Origin: Nevskia sp.
GTDB lineage: Bacteria > Pseudomonadota > Gammaproteobacteria > Nevskiales > Nevskiaceae
Assembly (NCBI GenBank): GCA_016779605.1
Contig: JADHNH010000007.1
Span: 1 to 59,702 of the forward strand
DNA length: 59,702 nt
Direction: 5' to 3'
The notes below the pieces were generated by a model. It saw nothing but the letters and a program-made list of their open reading frames with translations, did not search any database and was not told where the DNA came from. Within the stretch, counting starts at the first letter, position 1. Each line of letters opens with the position of its first letter. The translations under genes were made by a program, and so were the position numbers. Below are positions 40,671-50,589 of this stretch, in pieces.

Positions 40671-41396
40671 ATGCGCGGGTTCCGCTACTACGAGTTCCTG
40701 ATGGCGGGCATGGTGACGGTGCTGCTGTGCGCCAATCTGATCGGCCCGGCCAAGGTGTGCACGGTGGCGCTGCCGCTGCTCGGCGCATTCAGCTTCGGCG
40801 CCGGCAACCTGTTTTTCCCGATCAGCTACGTGTTCGACGACCTCATCACCGAGGTCTACGGCTATGCGCGCGCACGGCGGGTGGCCTGGGCCGGCCTGGG
40901 CGCGCTGATCTTCGCCTCGGTCATGTCGCAGTTCATCGTGCGGGTGCCGCCGTCGCCGCTGGAGCCGTACAACGCCACCCTGCAGCCGGCGCTGGAAGTG
41001 GTGTTCGGCGGCACCTGGCGCATCGTCGCGGCGAGCCTGTTCGCCTACCTGTGCGGCGATTTCGTCAACTCCTTCGTGCTGGCCAAGATGAAGGTGCTGA
41101 CCAACGGCCGCTGGCTGTGGACCCGCACGGTGGGCTCCACCGTGTGCGGCCAGGCGGTGGACTCGCTGCTGTTCTATCCCATCGCCTTCGGCGGCATCTG
41201 GACCAGCGACTCGCTGATCCGGGTGATCGCGTTCAACTGGACCTTCAAGGTGGGGGTGGAGATCCTCACCACGCCGCTGATCTACACCATCGTCGCCCGG
41301 CTCAAGCGCGCCGAGGGCGTGGACACCTTCGACCGCGGCACCCACTTCACGCCGTTCTCGCTGCGCGACGAAGGCGAGCGGCGCCAGTACGGATGA
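40671..41396 (+). CDS. yhhQ: VUT-family queuosine precursor transporter (YhhQ-like)
   Basis: Inner-membrane protein of 241 aa with six predicted TM helices. Family features include the N-terminal FLMAGMVTVLLCANLIGPAKV, FPISYVFDDLITEVYGYARAR, and SLFAYLCGDFVNSFVLAKMK with later TRTVGSTVCGQAVDSLLF. Characterised YhhQ/QPTR members import preQ0/preQ1. Start ATG 40671 is preceded by a weak CAGG; GTG 40662 is an alternative. The 146-bp leader before it is GC-rich, and I see no recognisable preQ1 riboswitch. lysE-type gene follows 28 bp downstream. Confidence 0.88.
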   Translation: MRGFRYYEFLMAGMVTVLLCANLIGPAKVCTVALPLLGAFSFGAGNLFFPISYVFDDLITEVYGYARARRVAWAGLGALIFASVMSQFIVRVPPSPLEPYNATLQPALEVVFGGTWRIVAASLFAYLCGDFVNSFVLAKMKVLTNGRWLWTRTVGSTVCGQAVDSLLFYPIAFGGIWTSDSLIRVIAFNWTFKVGVEILTTPLIYTIVARLKRAEGVDTFDRGTHFTPFSLRDEGERRQYG

Positions 41397-41424
41397 CCTG
41401 GCTGCCGCCGCCGGCGCACGCGGC

Positions 41425-42069
41425 ATGAGTGCCGTGCTGGCCGGCCCGCTGCTGGCGGGCATCGCGGTGGGCTTTTCCATCGCCGCCCCGGTCGGGCCGA
41501 TCGGCCTGCTGGTCATCCGCCGCTCGCTGGCGCGCGGCTTCGTGCTGGGTCTGGTCACCGGCATGGGCGCCGCCACCGCCGACACCTGCTTCGGCGTGGT
41601 CGCGGCGTTCGGCCTCACCGTCATCTCCAGCTTCCTGCAGGAGGTCTCCACGCCGCTGTCGCTGGTGGGCGGGGCCTTCCTGGTCTGGCTGGGGCTGCGC
41701 ACCATCCGCAGCCCGCCGCCGGACGATGCCGCCGCCGGCGGCGGCACCTCGCTGGCCGCGGCCTACGGCTCCACCTTCCTGCTGACCCTGTCCAACCCCG
41801 CCACCATCCTGTCGTTCGCCGCCGTGTTCACCGTGTTCGGCGTGGCCGCCTACTCCGACTACACGGCCGCCAGCACCGTGGTGGCCGGCGTGTTCGCCGG
41901 CTCCACGCTGTGGTGGCTGCTCCTGAGCGGCACCACGGCCTGGCTGCGCGGCCGCATCCGGCCGGCCTGGCTGACCGGCATCAACCGCTTTTCCGGCGCA
42001 CTGCTGTGCGGGTTTGGGATAATGGTGTTCGCACGGGCGGTGTTGCCGTGGATGAGCGGCCTGCGCTGA
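41425..42069 (+). CDS. LysE-family amino acid exporter
   Basis: Predicted inner-membrane efflux protein, 214 aa with six TM helices. The family start is visible: AVGFSIAAPVGPIGLLVIRRSLARG. GxxTGMGAATADT follows, then a second half with LLTLSNPATILSFAAVF, which matches the conserved NP motif of LysE/RhtB proteins. The transported amino acid cannot be predicted. It may be cotranscribed with the VUT transporter upstream (28 bp) and sits 60 bp before the fumarase gene. Confidence 0.9.
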   Translation: MSAVLAGPLLAGIAVGFSIAAPVGPIGLLVIRRSLARGFVLGLVTGMGAATADTCFGVVAAFGLTVISSFLQEVSTPLSLVGGAFLVWLGLRTIRSPPPDDAAAGGGTSLAAAYGSTFLLTLSNPATILSFAAVFTVFGVAAYSDYTAASTVVAGVFAGSTLWWLLLSGTTAWLRGRIRPAWLTGINRFSGALLCGFGIMVFARAVLPWMSGLR

Positions 42070-42129
42070 GCGCCGCGCCGTCTTTAAGATTTTCGCCAGA
42101 CTTGAGACCTTGAAGCTTTTCGAGCCGCC

Positions 42130-43659
42130 ATGACCACCATCTCGCAAGACGACCTGATCCAGAGCGTTGCCGACGCCCTGCAGTACATTTCCTACTACCA
42201 CCCGGTGGATTACATCCGCAACCTGGCGGCCGCCTACGAAAAGGAGCAGTCGCCGGCGGCCAAGGACGCCATCGCCCAGATCCTGATCAACTCGCGCATG
42301 TGCGCCGAAGGCCACCGGCCGATCTGCCAGGACACCGGCATCGTCACCGTGTTCGTCAAGGTGGGCATGGACGTGCGCTGGGGCGGCGCCAGCATGGGGC
42401 CCACGATGTCTTTGGAGGACATGGTCAACGAGGGCGTGCGCCGCGCCTACAACCACCCGGACAACAAGCTGCGCGCCTCGGTGCTGGCCGACCCGGCGTT
42501 CACCCGCCGCAACACCAAGGACAACACCCCGGCGGTGGTCAACGTCAGCCTGGTGCCGGGCCACGAGGTGGAAGTGATCGTCGCCGCCAAGGGTGGCGGC
42601 TCCGAAGCCAAGTCCAAGTTCGTCATGCTCAACCCCTCGGACTCGATCGTCGACTGGGTGCTCAAGACCGTGCCGACCATGGGCGCCGGCTGGTGCCCGC
42701 CGGGCATGCTCGGCATCGGCATCGGCGGCACCGCCGAGAAGGCCATGCTGCTGGCCAAGGAAGCGCTGATGGAGCCGATCGACATGCCGCAGCTCGTCGC
42801 GCGCGGCCCCAAGAGCAAGCTGGAAGAGCTGCGCGTGGAGCTGTACGAGAAGGTCAACGCCCTGGGCATCGGCGCGCAGGGCCTGGGCGGGCTGACCACC
42901 GTGCTGGACGTGAAGATCCTCGACTACCCGACCCACGCCGCCAACCTGCCGGTGGCGATGATCCCCAACTGCGCCGCCACCCGCCACGCCCACTTCGTGC
43001 TCGACGGCAGCGGCCCGGCGGTGCTCGAGCCGCCGTCGCTCGAAGACTGGCCGCGGCTCACCTACGACACCAGCAAGGGCCGGCGCGTCAACCTCGACAC
43101 CGTCACCCGCGAGGAGGTCGCCGGCTGGAAGCCGGGCGACGTGCTGCTGCTCAACGGCAAGCTGCTCACCGGCCGCGACGCCGCGCACAAGCGCATGACC
43201 GACATGCTCAGCGCCGGCCAGAAGCTGCCGGTGGACTTCACCAACCGCTTCATCTACTACGTCGGCCCGGTGGACCCGGTGCGCGGCGAGGTGGTGGGCC
43301 CGGCCGGCCCGACCACCGCCACGCGCATGGACAAATTCACCCGCCAGATGCTGGAGCAGACCGGCCTGCTCGGCATGGTCGGCAAGGCCGAGCGCGGCCC
43401 GCTGGCGATCGAGGCGATCCGCGACAACAAGGCCGTCTACCTGATGGCGGTGGGCGGCGCGGCTTACCTGGTCTCCAAGGCGATCAAGGCCTCGCGCGTC
43501 CTGGCCTTCGAAGACCTCGGCATGGAAGCGATCTACGAGTTCGAGGTGAAGGACATGCCGGTGACGGTGGCGGTGGACTGCAAGGGCACCTCGGTGCACC
43601 AGACCGGACCGAAGGAATGGCAGGCGAAGATCGGCAAGATCCCGGTGACGGTGGCGTAG
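42130..43659 (+). CDS. Class I (iron-sulfur) fumarate hydratase
   Basis: Interconverts fumarate and malate using an oxygen-sensitive [4Fe-4S] cluster. The protein is 509 aa with N-terminal alpha and C-terminal beta domains fused. Cluster cysteines are expected in ICQDTG (about 68), GWCPPGMLGIGIGG (about 190) and NCAATRH (about 283); the spacing matches FumA/FumB. The C-terminal domain contains KGTSVHQTGPKEW with the Thr/His residues of the active site. It ends at a 19-bp-stem hairpin. Confidence 0.95.
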   Translation: MTTISQDDLIQSVADALQYISYYHPVDYIRNLAAAYEKEQSPAAKDAIAQILINSRMCAEGHRPICQDTGIVTVFVKVGMDVRWGGASMGPTMSLEDMVNEGVRRAYNHPDNKLRASVLADPAFTRRNTKDNTPAVVNVSLVPGHEVEVIVAAKGGGSEAKSKFVMLNPSDSIVDWVLKTVPTMGAGWCPPGMLGIGIGGTAEKAMLLAKEALMEPIDMPQLVARGPKSKLEELRVELYEKVNALGIGAQGLGGLTTVLDVKILDYPTHAANLPVAMIPNCAATRHAHFVLDGSGPAVLEPPSLEDWPRLTYDTSKGRRVNLDTVTREEVAGWKPGDVLLLNGKLLTGRDAAHKRMTDMLSAGQKLPVDFTNRFIYYVGPVDPVRGEVVGPAGPTTATRMDKFTRQMLEQTGLLGMVGKAERGPLAIEAIRDNKAVYLMAVGGAAYLVSKAIKASRVLAFEDLGMEAIYEFEVKDMPVTVAVDCKGTSVHQTGPKEWQAKIGKIPVTVA

Positions 43660-43686
43660 CGGCAGGACCGTTTATCGTCGCGCCGT

Positions 43687-43727
43687 CGACCACTCCATTT
43701 TGCGCTGGGCGCGAAATGGAGTGGTCG
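43687..43727. terminator. Long-stem hairpin between the fumarase and aldo/keto reductase genes
   Basis: Arms 43687-43705 and 43709-43727 pair over 19 positions with one G-U type mismatch and a 3-base loop (TGG). It lies between converging genes, so it probably ends both transcripts, although no U-run follows. The core resembles the hairpin in the structured repeat at 59498-59525. Confidence 0.75.
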
Positions 43728-43753
43728 TGCGCCCTTGCTCTGCGCCGACGCGT

Positions 43754-44839
<1,086 letters not shown>

Positions 44840-44983
44840 TTAGCAGACTGCCACGCCTGCGCAACAGGCGAGCCCGGCCGCAGCGCATGCGCGGACTCGC
44901 GCGAACGGCGCAGCCACCGTGGCGGCAGCCGCGCCAATCATCGTAATCTGGACGCCGCTCCGTTCCGGTCCCGGGAGACACCG

Positions 44984-45385
44984 ATGAAGGGCGACAAGCT
45001 GCTGCGCAGCGCACTGTGGATCAGCGTGCCCTACAACCTGTTCGGCGCGTACCTGTTCGCCTTTCCGGATTCCGCCGCGGGCCGGCTGGCGCAGATGCCG
45101 GCTCCGGCACCACCGGCATACCGCTTCTTGACGGCACTGTTCGTGGCACTGTTCGGCGGCATGTACGCGTATCTCGCCCGCCAGGCGGCGATCGACCGGC
45201 CGATGCTGGCATTCGGCGCCATCGGCAAGGCGAGCGCCTTCGCCACGATCCTGGCGCTGTGCCTGGCCGGTGCGGTACCGTGGAGCGACGTCGTCACCGC
45301 CAGCGGCGACCTCGCGCTGGCCGCGGTGTTCGCCACGTGGCTCCTGCGAAACCAGGGCGCTTTTCGTTCAGGCGCATGCACTTGA
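44984..45385 (+). CDS. Small four-TM membrane protein
   Basis: A 133-aa protein with four predicted TM helices (about 11-28, 47-65, 75-97, 105-122). The first contains ALWISVPYNLFGAYLFAFP, a pattern seen in uncharacterised small membrane proteins; the short Lys-rich N-terminus should be cytoplasmic. ATG 44984 has GGGAG seven bases upstream. I do not recognise a named family. No obvious operon partner; the next gene is 121 bp downstream. Confidence 0.75.
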   Translation: MKGDKLLRSALWISVPYNLFGAYLFAFPDSAAGRLAQMPAPAPPAYRFLTALFVALFGGMYAYLARQAAIDRPMLAFGAIGKASAFATILALCLAGAVPWSDVVTASGDLALAAVFATWLLRNQGAFRSGACT

Positions 45386-45397
45386 AGGCAGGGAACC

Positions 45398-45424
45398 AGA
45401 TCCTTCGCTGCGCTCAGGATGACC
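45398..45424. repeat. AGATCCTTCGCTGCGCTCAG-type dispersed repeat
   Basis: Copy of a short palindromic intergenic element widespread in proteobacteria (AGATCCTTCGC…AGGATGACCG). A related but different element (GTCATTCCGAGC…GAATCT) occurs at 55987-56012. Confidence 0.65.
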
Positions 45425-45506
45425 GTGAGAAAAGCAGGCATCCGAGTCGAAAATACGCTAGGCGCCGCGGCGCGGCCCGTCCACGTACATTTTGGAGGAG
45501 ACCAAC

Positions 45507-45965
45507 ATGCCCATCGACGCCGCCACCCCCGTCAACGCCCGGCAGCGCCGCCTCCAGGAAGTGCTGCGGCGCTGGGAGGACGGCTACAACGCCGGCATCG
45601 GCTTCGTGGACGAGTGCTACTGGCCGGAAGCCTCGGCCTATTTTCCCGGCGGCGAAGTCCATGGCCGCGAACAGTTCCTCAAGCTCGAGGACGCCATCCT
45701 CAAGGCGGCGCCGAGCCGCCGCATCCGCGTGGACCGCATCCACTTCAGCGGCGAGGACCTGGCCGTGGTCGAGGCGGTGGTGCTGGACACCACGCGGCCG
45801 AATTTCCTGTCGCCGTTCTGCGCGGTGCTCACTTTCCGCGGCGAGCGCATCATCCAGGACCGCACCTACATGGACTCGGCCCGCTGGCCGGGGGCACAAG
45901 GCGCGGCTGGGATTGCGACGAAGGGCGGGCTGGGGAGGGCGGCGGGTTCGACGATTGCAGGATAG
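45507..45965 (+). CDS. SnoaL/NTF2-like protein
   Basis: A 152-aa protein with the cone-shaped NTF2-like fold pattern: an N-terminal helix (RQRRLQEVLRRWEDGYN), then strands with ECYWPEASAYFPGGEVHGRE, a helix (FLKLEDAILKAAP) and a long curved sheet ending FRGERIIQDRTYMD. Such proteins are cyclases, isomerases or ligand binders; nothing here picks one. GGAGGAG lies before ATG 45507. The last 20 residues are Gly/Ala-rich and poorly conserved-looking. Confidence 0.75.
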   Translation: MPIDAATPVNARQRRLQEVLRRWEDGYNAGIGFVDECYWPEASAYFPGGEVHGREQFLKLEDAILKAAPSRRIRVDRIHFSGEDLAVVEAVVLDTTRPNFLSPFCAVLTFRGERIIQDRTYMDSARWPGAQGAAGIATKGGLGRAAGSTIAG

Positions 45966-46333
45966 GACCCGCCGCGACCCGGCGCCCCCGCTTTCCCCAG
46001 CAATACGCGGTCGAGTAGAGGGGACGCCTCTCCCTCCGGGAGAGGCCGCGCCGCAAGGCGCGGGTGAGGGGCGCCAGTTCGACGAAGTCCGGCGGCTCGG
46101 TAGACAGATTAACGCTGCGGGAGGTATCACAAGAGACAAGCCTTCCCGTAATTCCAACCATTCGATTCGCAGTTAGCCCGGCGGCTTTTTGCGTCGCCAA
46201 CGCAAGGTGTGGTCTTTAATGTCATTACCTGTCGAGGCGTCGGCGATACCTGCTGCGCTTCCCGAGAATCGGCGGGTTACGCTCCTTTGGAGCTAACCCG
46301 CCCTACTGTACTACGGGCACTGGAGGGTACCCG
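45966..46333. other. Intergenic region left of the AT-richer ORF
   Basis: No gene supported. It contains the left copy of an inverted repeat pair (46017-46084) and a hairpin of the GGCGGGTTACG…TAACCCGCC class near 46271-46303. The base composition falls towards the ORF at 46334. Confidence 0.6.
46017..46084 (+). repeat. GC-rich palindromic repeat, left copy of an inverted pair
   Basis: Contains CTCTCCCTCCGGGAGAGG, then a second small palindrome (GCGCCGCAAGGCGC) and GGGTGAGGGG, ending near GTTCGACG. The reverse complement of this unit, with a few changes, is at 46819-46888. The two copies flank the orphan ORF 46334-46729. Confidence 0.82.
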
Positions 46334-46729
46334 ATGATTTGCGCAAGTTATTCTGACGGAGAAATTGAAGTGGCCGGGGATTCGGCCGGCCTCCGAAAAC
46401 TTGTTCAATTCTTAAAAGGGGATTGTTCAGGGTTGGAGTTCGAGGTGAAACGTGCACAACGGCATGCACTACAACAAATTGAACTCCGCGAGCGCGCGGG
46501 GCAGCTTTCCATTGGAGTTGAAAGCTCAACGCTAGTAATCGCAGGGGCAAGAAAGCTATTCCCTATTCTTGCTCAGAGCATTGAATTTCTCATTGATGAT
46601 GATAGTCCCTCAGCTAGCAATCATCTTCATATCGAATTCGTTCCTGATCATTACTGCTTGTCTGAACGTTCGATCCCTGTTGTTGTTACCAAAATCGAAA
46701 GCGGCCCGCCCGTGGCTTCGCCGCACTGA
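46334..46729 (+). CDS. Uncharacterised 131-aa protein, possibly immunity-like
   Basis: Well-formed ORF with GGAGG eight bases before the ATG and clearly lower GC than the surrounding genes, suggesting transfer. The protein has alternating strands (EIEVAGDS, LSIGVESSTLVIAG) and ends HLHIEFVPDHYCLSERSIPV, a pattern reminiscent of small immunity proteins of the Imm32 kind, but I cannot confirm that. It stands alone between inverted repeats; no toxin gene is adjacent. Cytoplasmic, no signal or TM segments. Confidence 0.6.
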   Translation: MICASYSDGEIEVAGDSAGLRKLVQFLKGDCSGLEFEVKRAQRHALQQIELRERAGQLSIGVESSTLVIAGARKLFPILAQSIEFLIDDDSPSASNHLHIEFVPDHYCLSERSIPVVVTKIESGPPVASPH

Positions 46730-46818
46730 AGGACGTAATGCGTACTTGCACTAACCCGCCACGCGCTGACAGGTCTTTTTTCTAAGCGGTGGGCCGTAGA
46801 CCGCCATGCAATTACTCC

Positions 46819-46888
46819 GTCGAACCTCCGCCCCTCACCCGCGCCTGGTGGCGCGGCCTCTCCCGGAGGGAGAGGCGATTCCTCCCCT
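46819..46888 (-). repeat. GC-rich palindromic repeat, right copy of an inverted pair
   Basis: Inverse counterpart of 46017-46084: CCCCTCACCCGCGCC…GGCGCGGCCTCTCCCGGAGG. The loop of the small internal palindrome differs (CTGGT versus GCAAG) while the arms still pair. Confidence 0.82.
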
Positions 46889-46920
46889 CAATTCGCTCAT
46901 TCAGGGGCAGGGAAAGCTTG

Positions 46921-47139
46921 TCAACAGCAGCGCGAAGTCCCGCGTCGGTAGCGCGCCGCCAGGCGCTCGCGGAAGAACTCCTCGTAGCTCATCACCGGCT
47001 CGCCCGGATGGCGCAGGCGCCGGTGCGAAACATAGCCCTGGTAGTCGGGAATGCCGACCGCAAGCCGCGCCGTCTGCGCCAGCTTGCGCAGCGCGCCGCG
47101 GCAGCCGGCCAGCAGCTCAGCGGCCGGGAGCGGGCGCAT
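46921..47139 (-). CDS. YbdD/YjiX family small protein
   Basis: A 72-aa protein of the YbdD/YjiX (DUF466) family that routinely follows cstA-type genes. The conserved core is GIPDYQGYVSHRRLRHPGEPVMSYEEFFRERLAARY. Its ATG at 47137-47139 lies inside the end of cstA (23-bp overlap), so translation is coupled. In Enterobacteria, related small proteins are linked to the BtsT/CstA pyruvate or peptide transporters; mechanism not evident here. Confidence 0.9.
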   Translation of the reverse strand: MRPLPAAELLAGCRGALRKLAQTARLAVGIPDYQGYVSHRRLRHPGEPVMSYEEFFRERLAARYRRGTSRCC

Positions 47140-49174
47140 AGGGCGCCTCCATCGCGGTGGCGGCGCCGGCGCGGCGCGCGCGCCAGGCCACCTGCAGGCC
47201 GAGCAGGGCCAGGATCACCACCACGCTCATGAACAGCAAGGCCAGCGCAGCGTCGATGCGGTCGTTGTGGACGATGCGCTGCATGTCGGCGATGGACTTG
47301 GCCGGCGCCAGCACCTGGTTCTGCGCCAGCGCCTCGCCGAACTTGCGCGCGTGGGCGGCAAAGCCGATGCGCACGTCCGCCGAGAACACTTTCTGCCAGC
47401 CGGCGCTGAGCGTGCAGATCAGCAGCCAGCCCATCGGCAGGATGGTGATCCAGGCGTAGCGCTCGCGCTTCATCTTGACCAGGGTGACGCTGGCGAAGAT
47501 CAGTGCCATGCCGGCGAGCATCTGGTTGGCGATGCCGAACAGCGGCCACAGCGTGTTGATGCCGCCCAGCGGGTCCTTGACGCCCTGGTAGAGGAAGTAG
47601 CCCCAGCCCGACACGCACAAGGCCGTGGCCGCCAGGTTGGGCAGCCAGGATTCGGTCCTGCGGAACGGCGCGTAGGCCGCGCCGATCAGGTCCTGGATCA
47701 TGAAGCGGCCGATGCGGGTGCCGGCGTCCAGCGTGGTGAGGATGAACAGCGCCTCGAACAGGATGGCGTAGTGGTACCAGAACGCCATCATGCCCTCGCC
47801 GGGCACCAGCTGGTGCAGGATCACGGCCATGCCCACCGCCAGGGTGGGCGCGCCGCCGGCGCGCGACAGCAGGGTGGTTTCGCCGATGTCGTGCGCGGAC
47901 TGCGTGATCATGTCCGGGGTGACGGTGAAGCCCCAGCCGCCGATCGCCTGCGCGGCGGACTCGGCGGTGGTGCCGATGACCGCCGGCGGGCTGTTCATGG
48001 CGAAGTAGACGCCGGGCTCGAGCACCGCCGCGGCGACCAGCGCCATGATGGCGACGAAGCTTTCCATCAGCATGCCGCCGTAGCCGATGAAGCGAGCGTT
48101 GGCCTCGTTGTCGAGCATCTTGGGCGTGGTGCCGGAAGACACCAGGGCGTGGAAGCCGGACACCGAGCCGCAGGCGATGGTGATGAACAGGAACGGGAAC
48201 AGCGTGCCCGCGAACACCGGCCCGGTGCCGTCGATGAAGCGCGTCACCGGCGGCAGCTTGAGCACCGGCGCGGCCAGCGCGATGGCCACCGCCAGCAGCG
48301 CCACGGTGCCGATCTTGAGGAACGTGGAGAGGTAGTCGCGCGGCGCCAGCAGCAGCCACACCGGCAGCACCGAGGCGACGAAGCCGTAGGCGATCAGCAT
48401 CCAGGTGAGCTGCACCGCCTTGAAGGTGAAGACCTGCGCCCACTGCGGGTCCGCCGCCACGCGGCCGCCCAGCCACACCGAGGCCAGCAGCAGGACGAAG
48501 CCCACGGCGGAGATCTCCAGCACGCGCCCGGGCCGGATGACGCGCATGTACAGGCCCATGAACACGGCGATGGGCAGGGTGGCCGCCACGGTGAAGGTGC
48601 CCCAGGGGCTCTTGGCCAGCGCGTTGACTACGATCAGCGCCAGCACCGCCAGCAGCATCAGCATGATGGCCAGGATGCCGATCATCGACACCCAGCCGGC
48701 GGCGCTGCCCAGCTCGGCGCGGATCATGTCGCCCAGCGAGCGCGCGTCGCGCCGGGTGGACAGGAACAGGATGACGAAATCCTGCACCGCCCCGGCGAAG
48801 ATCACGCCGGTGAGGATCCACAGGGTGCCGGGCAGGTAGCCCATCTGCGCGGCGAGCACCGGGCCGACCAGCGGGCCGGCGCCGGCGATGGCGGCGAAGT
48901 GGTGGCCGAACAGCACGAAGCGGTCGGTCGGCACGTAGTCCAGGCCGTCGTTGCGGGTCTGCGCCGGCGTGGCACGGGTGGCGTCCAGGCGCAGCGCCGA
49001 GTCGGCGATGAAGCGGCTGTAGTAGCGGTAGCCGATCATGAACACCGCCACCGCAACCGCCACCAGCCACACCGCGTTGACCGACTCGCCGCGGTGCAGC
49101 GCCAGTGCCGCCAGCCCGAAGGCGGCGAACAGCGACACCATCGCCCAGCCCAGCTTGCCGACGATCGAATTCAT
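47117..49174 (-). CDS. cstA: CstA-family carbon starvation transporter
   Basis: Large inner-membrane protein of 685 aa with about 16-18 TM helices. The CstA N-terminal signature includes YYSRFIADSALRLD, NDGLDYVPTDRFVLFGHHFAAIAGAGPLVGPVLAAQ and MGYLPGTLWI. It ends with a cytoplasmic Ala/Pro tail. Members import peptides or pyruvate during carbon limitation; which substrate applies here is unclear. Start ATG 49172-49174. It forms a two-gene operon with the overlapping ybdD-type gene. Confidence 0.93.
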   Translation of the reverse strand: MNSIVGKLGWAMVSLFAAFGLAALALHRGESVNAVWLVAVAVAVFMIGYRYYSRFIADSALRLDATRATPAQTRNDGLDYVPTDRFVLFGHHFAAIAGAGPLVGPVLAAQMGYLPGTLWILTGVIFAGAVQDFVILFLSTRRDARSLGDMIRAELGSAAGWVSMIGILAIMLMLLAVLALIVVNALAKSPWGTFTVAATLPIAVFMGLYMRVIRPGRVLEISAVGFVLLLASVWLGGRVAADPQWAQVFTFKAVQLTWMLIAYGFVASVLPVWLLLAPRDYLSTFLKIGTVALLAVAIALAAPVLKLPPVTRFIDGTGPVFAGTLFPFLFITIACGSVSGFHALVSSGTTPKMLDNEANARFIGYGGMLMESFVAIMALVAAAVLEPGVYFAMNSPPAVIGTTAESAAQAIGGWGFTVTPDMITQSAHDIGETTLLSRAGGAPTLAVGMAVILHQLVPGEGMMAFWYHYAILFEALFILTTLDAGTRIGRFMIQDLIGAAYAPFRRTESWLPNLAATALCVSGWGYFLYQGVKDPLGGINTLWPLFGIANQMLAGMALIFASVTLVKMKRERYAWITILPMGWLLICTLSAGWQKVFSADVRIGFAAHARKFGEALAQNQVLAPAKSIADMQRIVHNDRIDAALALLFMSVVVILALLGLQVAWRARRAGAATAMEAPYAPAPGR

Positions 49175-49263
49175 GAGGCGGCGCCTGTCCTTGATTGGTG
49201 GCGGAAGGAATGCCGGCGGAAAGATGCGGTGAAACCCTCCGCAAGGTCAAGCGCGTGACTGCC

Positions 49264-49340
49264 GGGAATGGGCAATGGGCAGACGTGAATCGATTGGGCA
49301 GGGCTGTTACGATTCTCCATTCCCGATTCCCGACTCCCGG
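49264..49340. repeat. Imperfect GGGAATC-family inverted array upstream of a GST gene
   Basis: Left arm about 49264-49292 (GGGAATGGGCAATGGGCAGA…) and right arm about 49307-49340 (TTACGATTCTCCATTCCCGA…). It ends six bases before the GST start codon, occupying the ribosome-site position. Confidence 0.8.
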
Positions 49341-49345
49341 CTTCC

Positions 49346-49957
49346 ATGCACACTCTTTACGGCAACTCGATCTCCGGCAATTGCTGGAAGCCGGCCTTCA
49401 TGCTGCGCCAGCGCGGCCTGCCGTTCCGCTGGGTGGAGGTCGACATCCTCGCCCGGCAGAGCCGCACGCCGGAGTTCCTGGCGAAAAACCCGAACGGCCG
49501 GGTGCCGCTGCTGGAGCTGCCGGACGGCCGCTTCCTGGCCGAGTCCAACGCCATGCTGCTGCACCTGGGCGAAGGCACCGCCTGGCTGCCGCGCGACGAC
49601 TACGCGCGTGCAAAGGTTTACGAATGGCTGTTCTTCGAGCAGTACAGCCACGAGCCCTACATCGCCACGGTGCGCTTCTGGGTGGCCTATATGCACAAGG
49701 GGCAGGAATGGGCCGAGAAGATCGCCGAGGCCATGGCCAAGGGCAAGGCCGCGCTGGGCGTGATGGAAACGCAGCTGGCGCGGACGCCGTTCCTGGTGGG
49801 CGAATCGCCCAGCCTGGCCGACGTGGCGCTCTACGCCTACACCCACGTGGCGCCGGAAGGCGGTTACCGCCTGGAAGAGTTCCCCGCGGTGCAGGCCTGG
49901 CTCGGCCGGTTTGCCGGGCTGCCCGGCTTCGTCGGCATGCCCTGCACCGGCCCCTGA
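49346..49957 (+). CDS. Glutathione S-transferase family protein
   Basis: A 203-aa protein with an N-terminal thioredoxin-like domain (HTLYGNSISGNCWKPAFML, with Ser in the usual catalytic position; cis-Pro in GRVPLLEL; ESNAML for the glutathione gamma-Glu) and a C-terminal helical domain including PSLADVALYAYTHVA. Class cannot be fixed by eye; it resembles beta/nu-like bacterial GSTs. The space just before ATG 49346 is filled by a repeat array, so the ribosome site is unclear. Confidence 0.9.
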   Translation: MHTLYGNSISGNCWKPAFMLRQRGLPFRWVEVDILARQSRTPEFLAKNPNGRVPLLELPDGRFLAESNAMLLHLGEGTAWLPRDDYARAKVYEWLFFEQYSHEPYIATVRFWVAYMHKGQEWAEKIAEAMAKGKAALGVMETQLARTPFLVGESPSLADVALYAYTHVAPEGGYRLEEFPAVQAWLGRFAGLPGFVGMPCTGP

Positions 49958-49990
49958 GGCGGATCGCCGCCAAGGTGCGGCGGTGCGGGT

Positions 49991-50449
49991 TCAGGCCAGG
50001 GCGAACAATCCCTGGGCTTTCTCGCGCCGGTACAGCCAGCCGCCCAGCAGGCCGAACAGCGGCGTGAGCGCCAGCAGCACGAACTGCACCGCCAGCGGAT
50101 CGCCGGAAGTGCCCTCCAGGATCGAATAGCCGCTGAGCGCGAAGCTCGCCGCGGCCGCCAGCACGCCGTGCAGCAGCTCTTTGCGGCGGGCGATGCGCGC
50201 GGCGACGTAGCCGCCCAGTACAGTGCTGCCGACGCCGACGAGGAGCTGCAGCAGGTACAGGGGCGGGTTTTCCAGCAGCGCCTGGCTCATCAGCCGCGGT
50301 ATTTCGGCAGGCGCGGCGGTCGCCCGCAGGCGCCACAGCAGGTAGACGCCGATCGGCAGGTTGAGCAGGGTGCTTGCCGTCAGATCGGCCAGGCCGCCGG
50401 CGAGCACTCCGAACCAGGATATCGTGGATATCCGGGATTTCTTGCGCAT
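49991..50449 (-). CDS. Four-TM membrane protein of unknown function
   Basis: A 152-aa protein with four TM helices (about 14-34, 62-84, 93-112, 120-140), separated by charged turns (AARIARRKELLHG). It begins MRKKSRISTISWFG. I chose ATG 50447-50449, with AAGGGA upstream, over a longer frame to 50554 that lacks a ribosome site. It resembles TIGR04086-like small membrane proteins in outline only. It converges on the GST gene. Confidence 0.72.
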   Translation of the reverse strand: MRKKSRISTISWFGVLAGGLADLTASTLLNLPIGVYLLWRLRATAAPAEIPRLMSQALLENPPLYLLQLLVGVGSTVLGGYVAARIARRKELLHGVLAAAASFALSGYSILEGTSGDPLAVQFVLLALTPLFGLLGGWLYRREKAQGLFALA

Positions 50450-50589
50450 GGTCCCTTCCCTTGAGATACGGACTGCCTGTCCCTTGTTTCCATGGCACCG
50501 CGGCACCGCGCGCGTGCGAAGGCGCACAGTGACCCGACGGCGATGCGACCGCAAATCCGTTCCGCAGTTCCGTAATGGGAAATTTTAGA

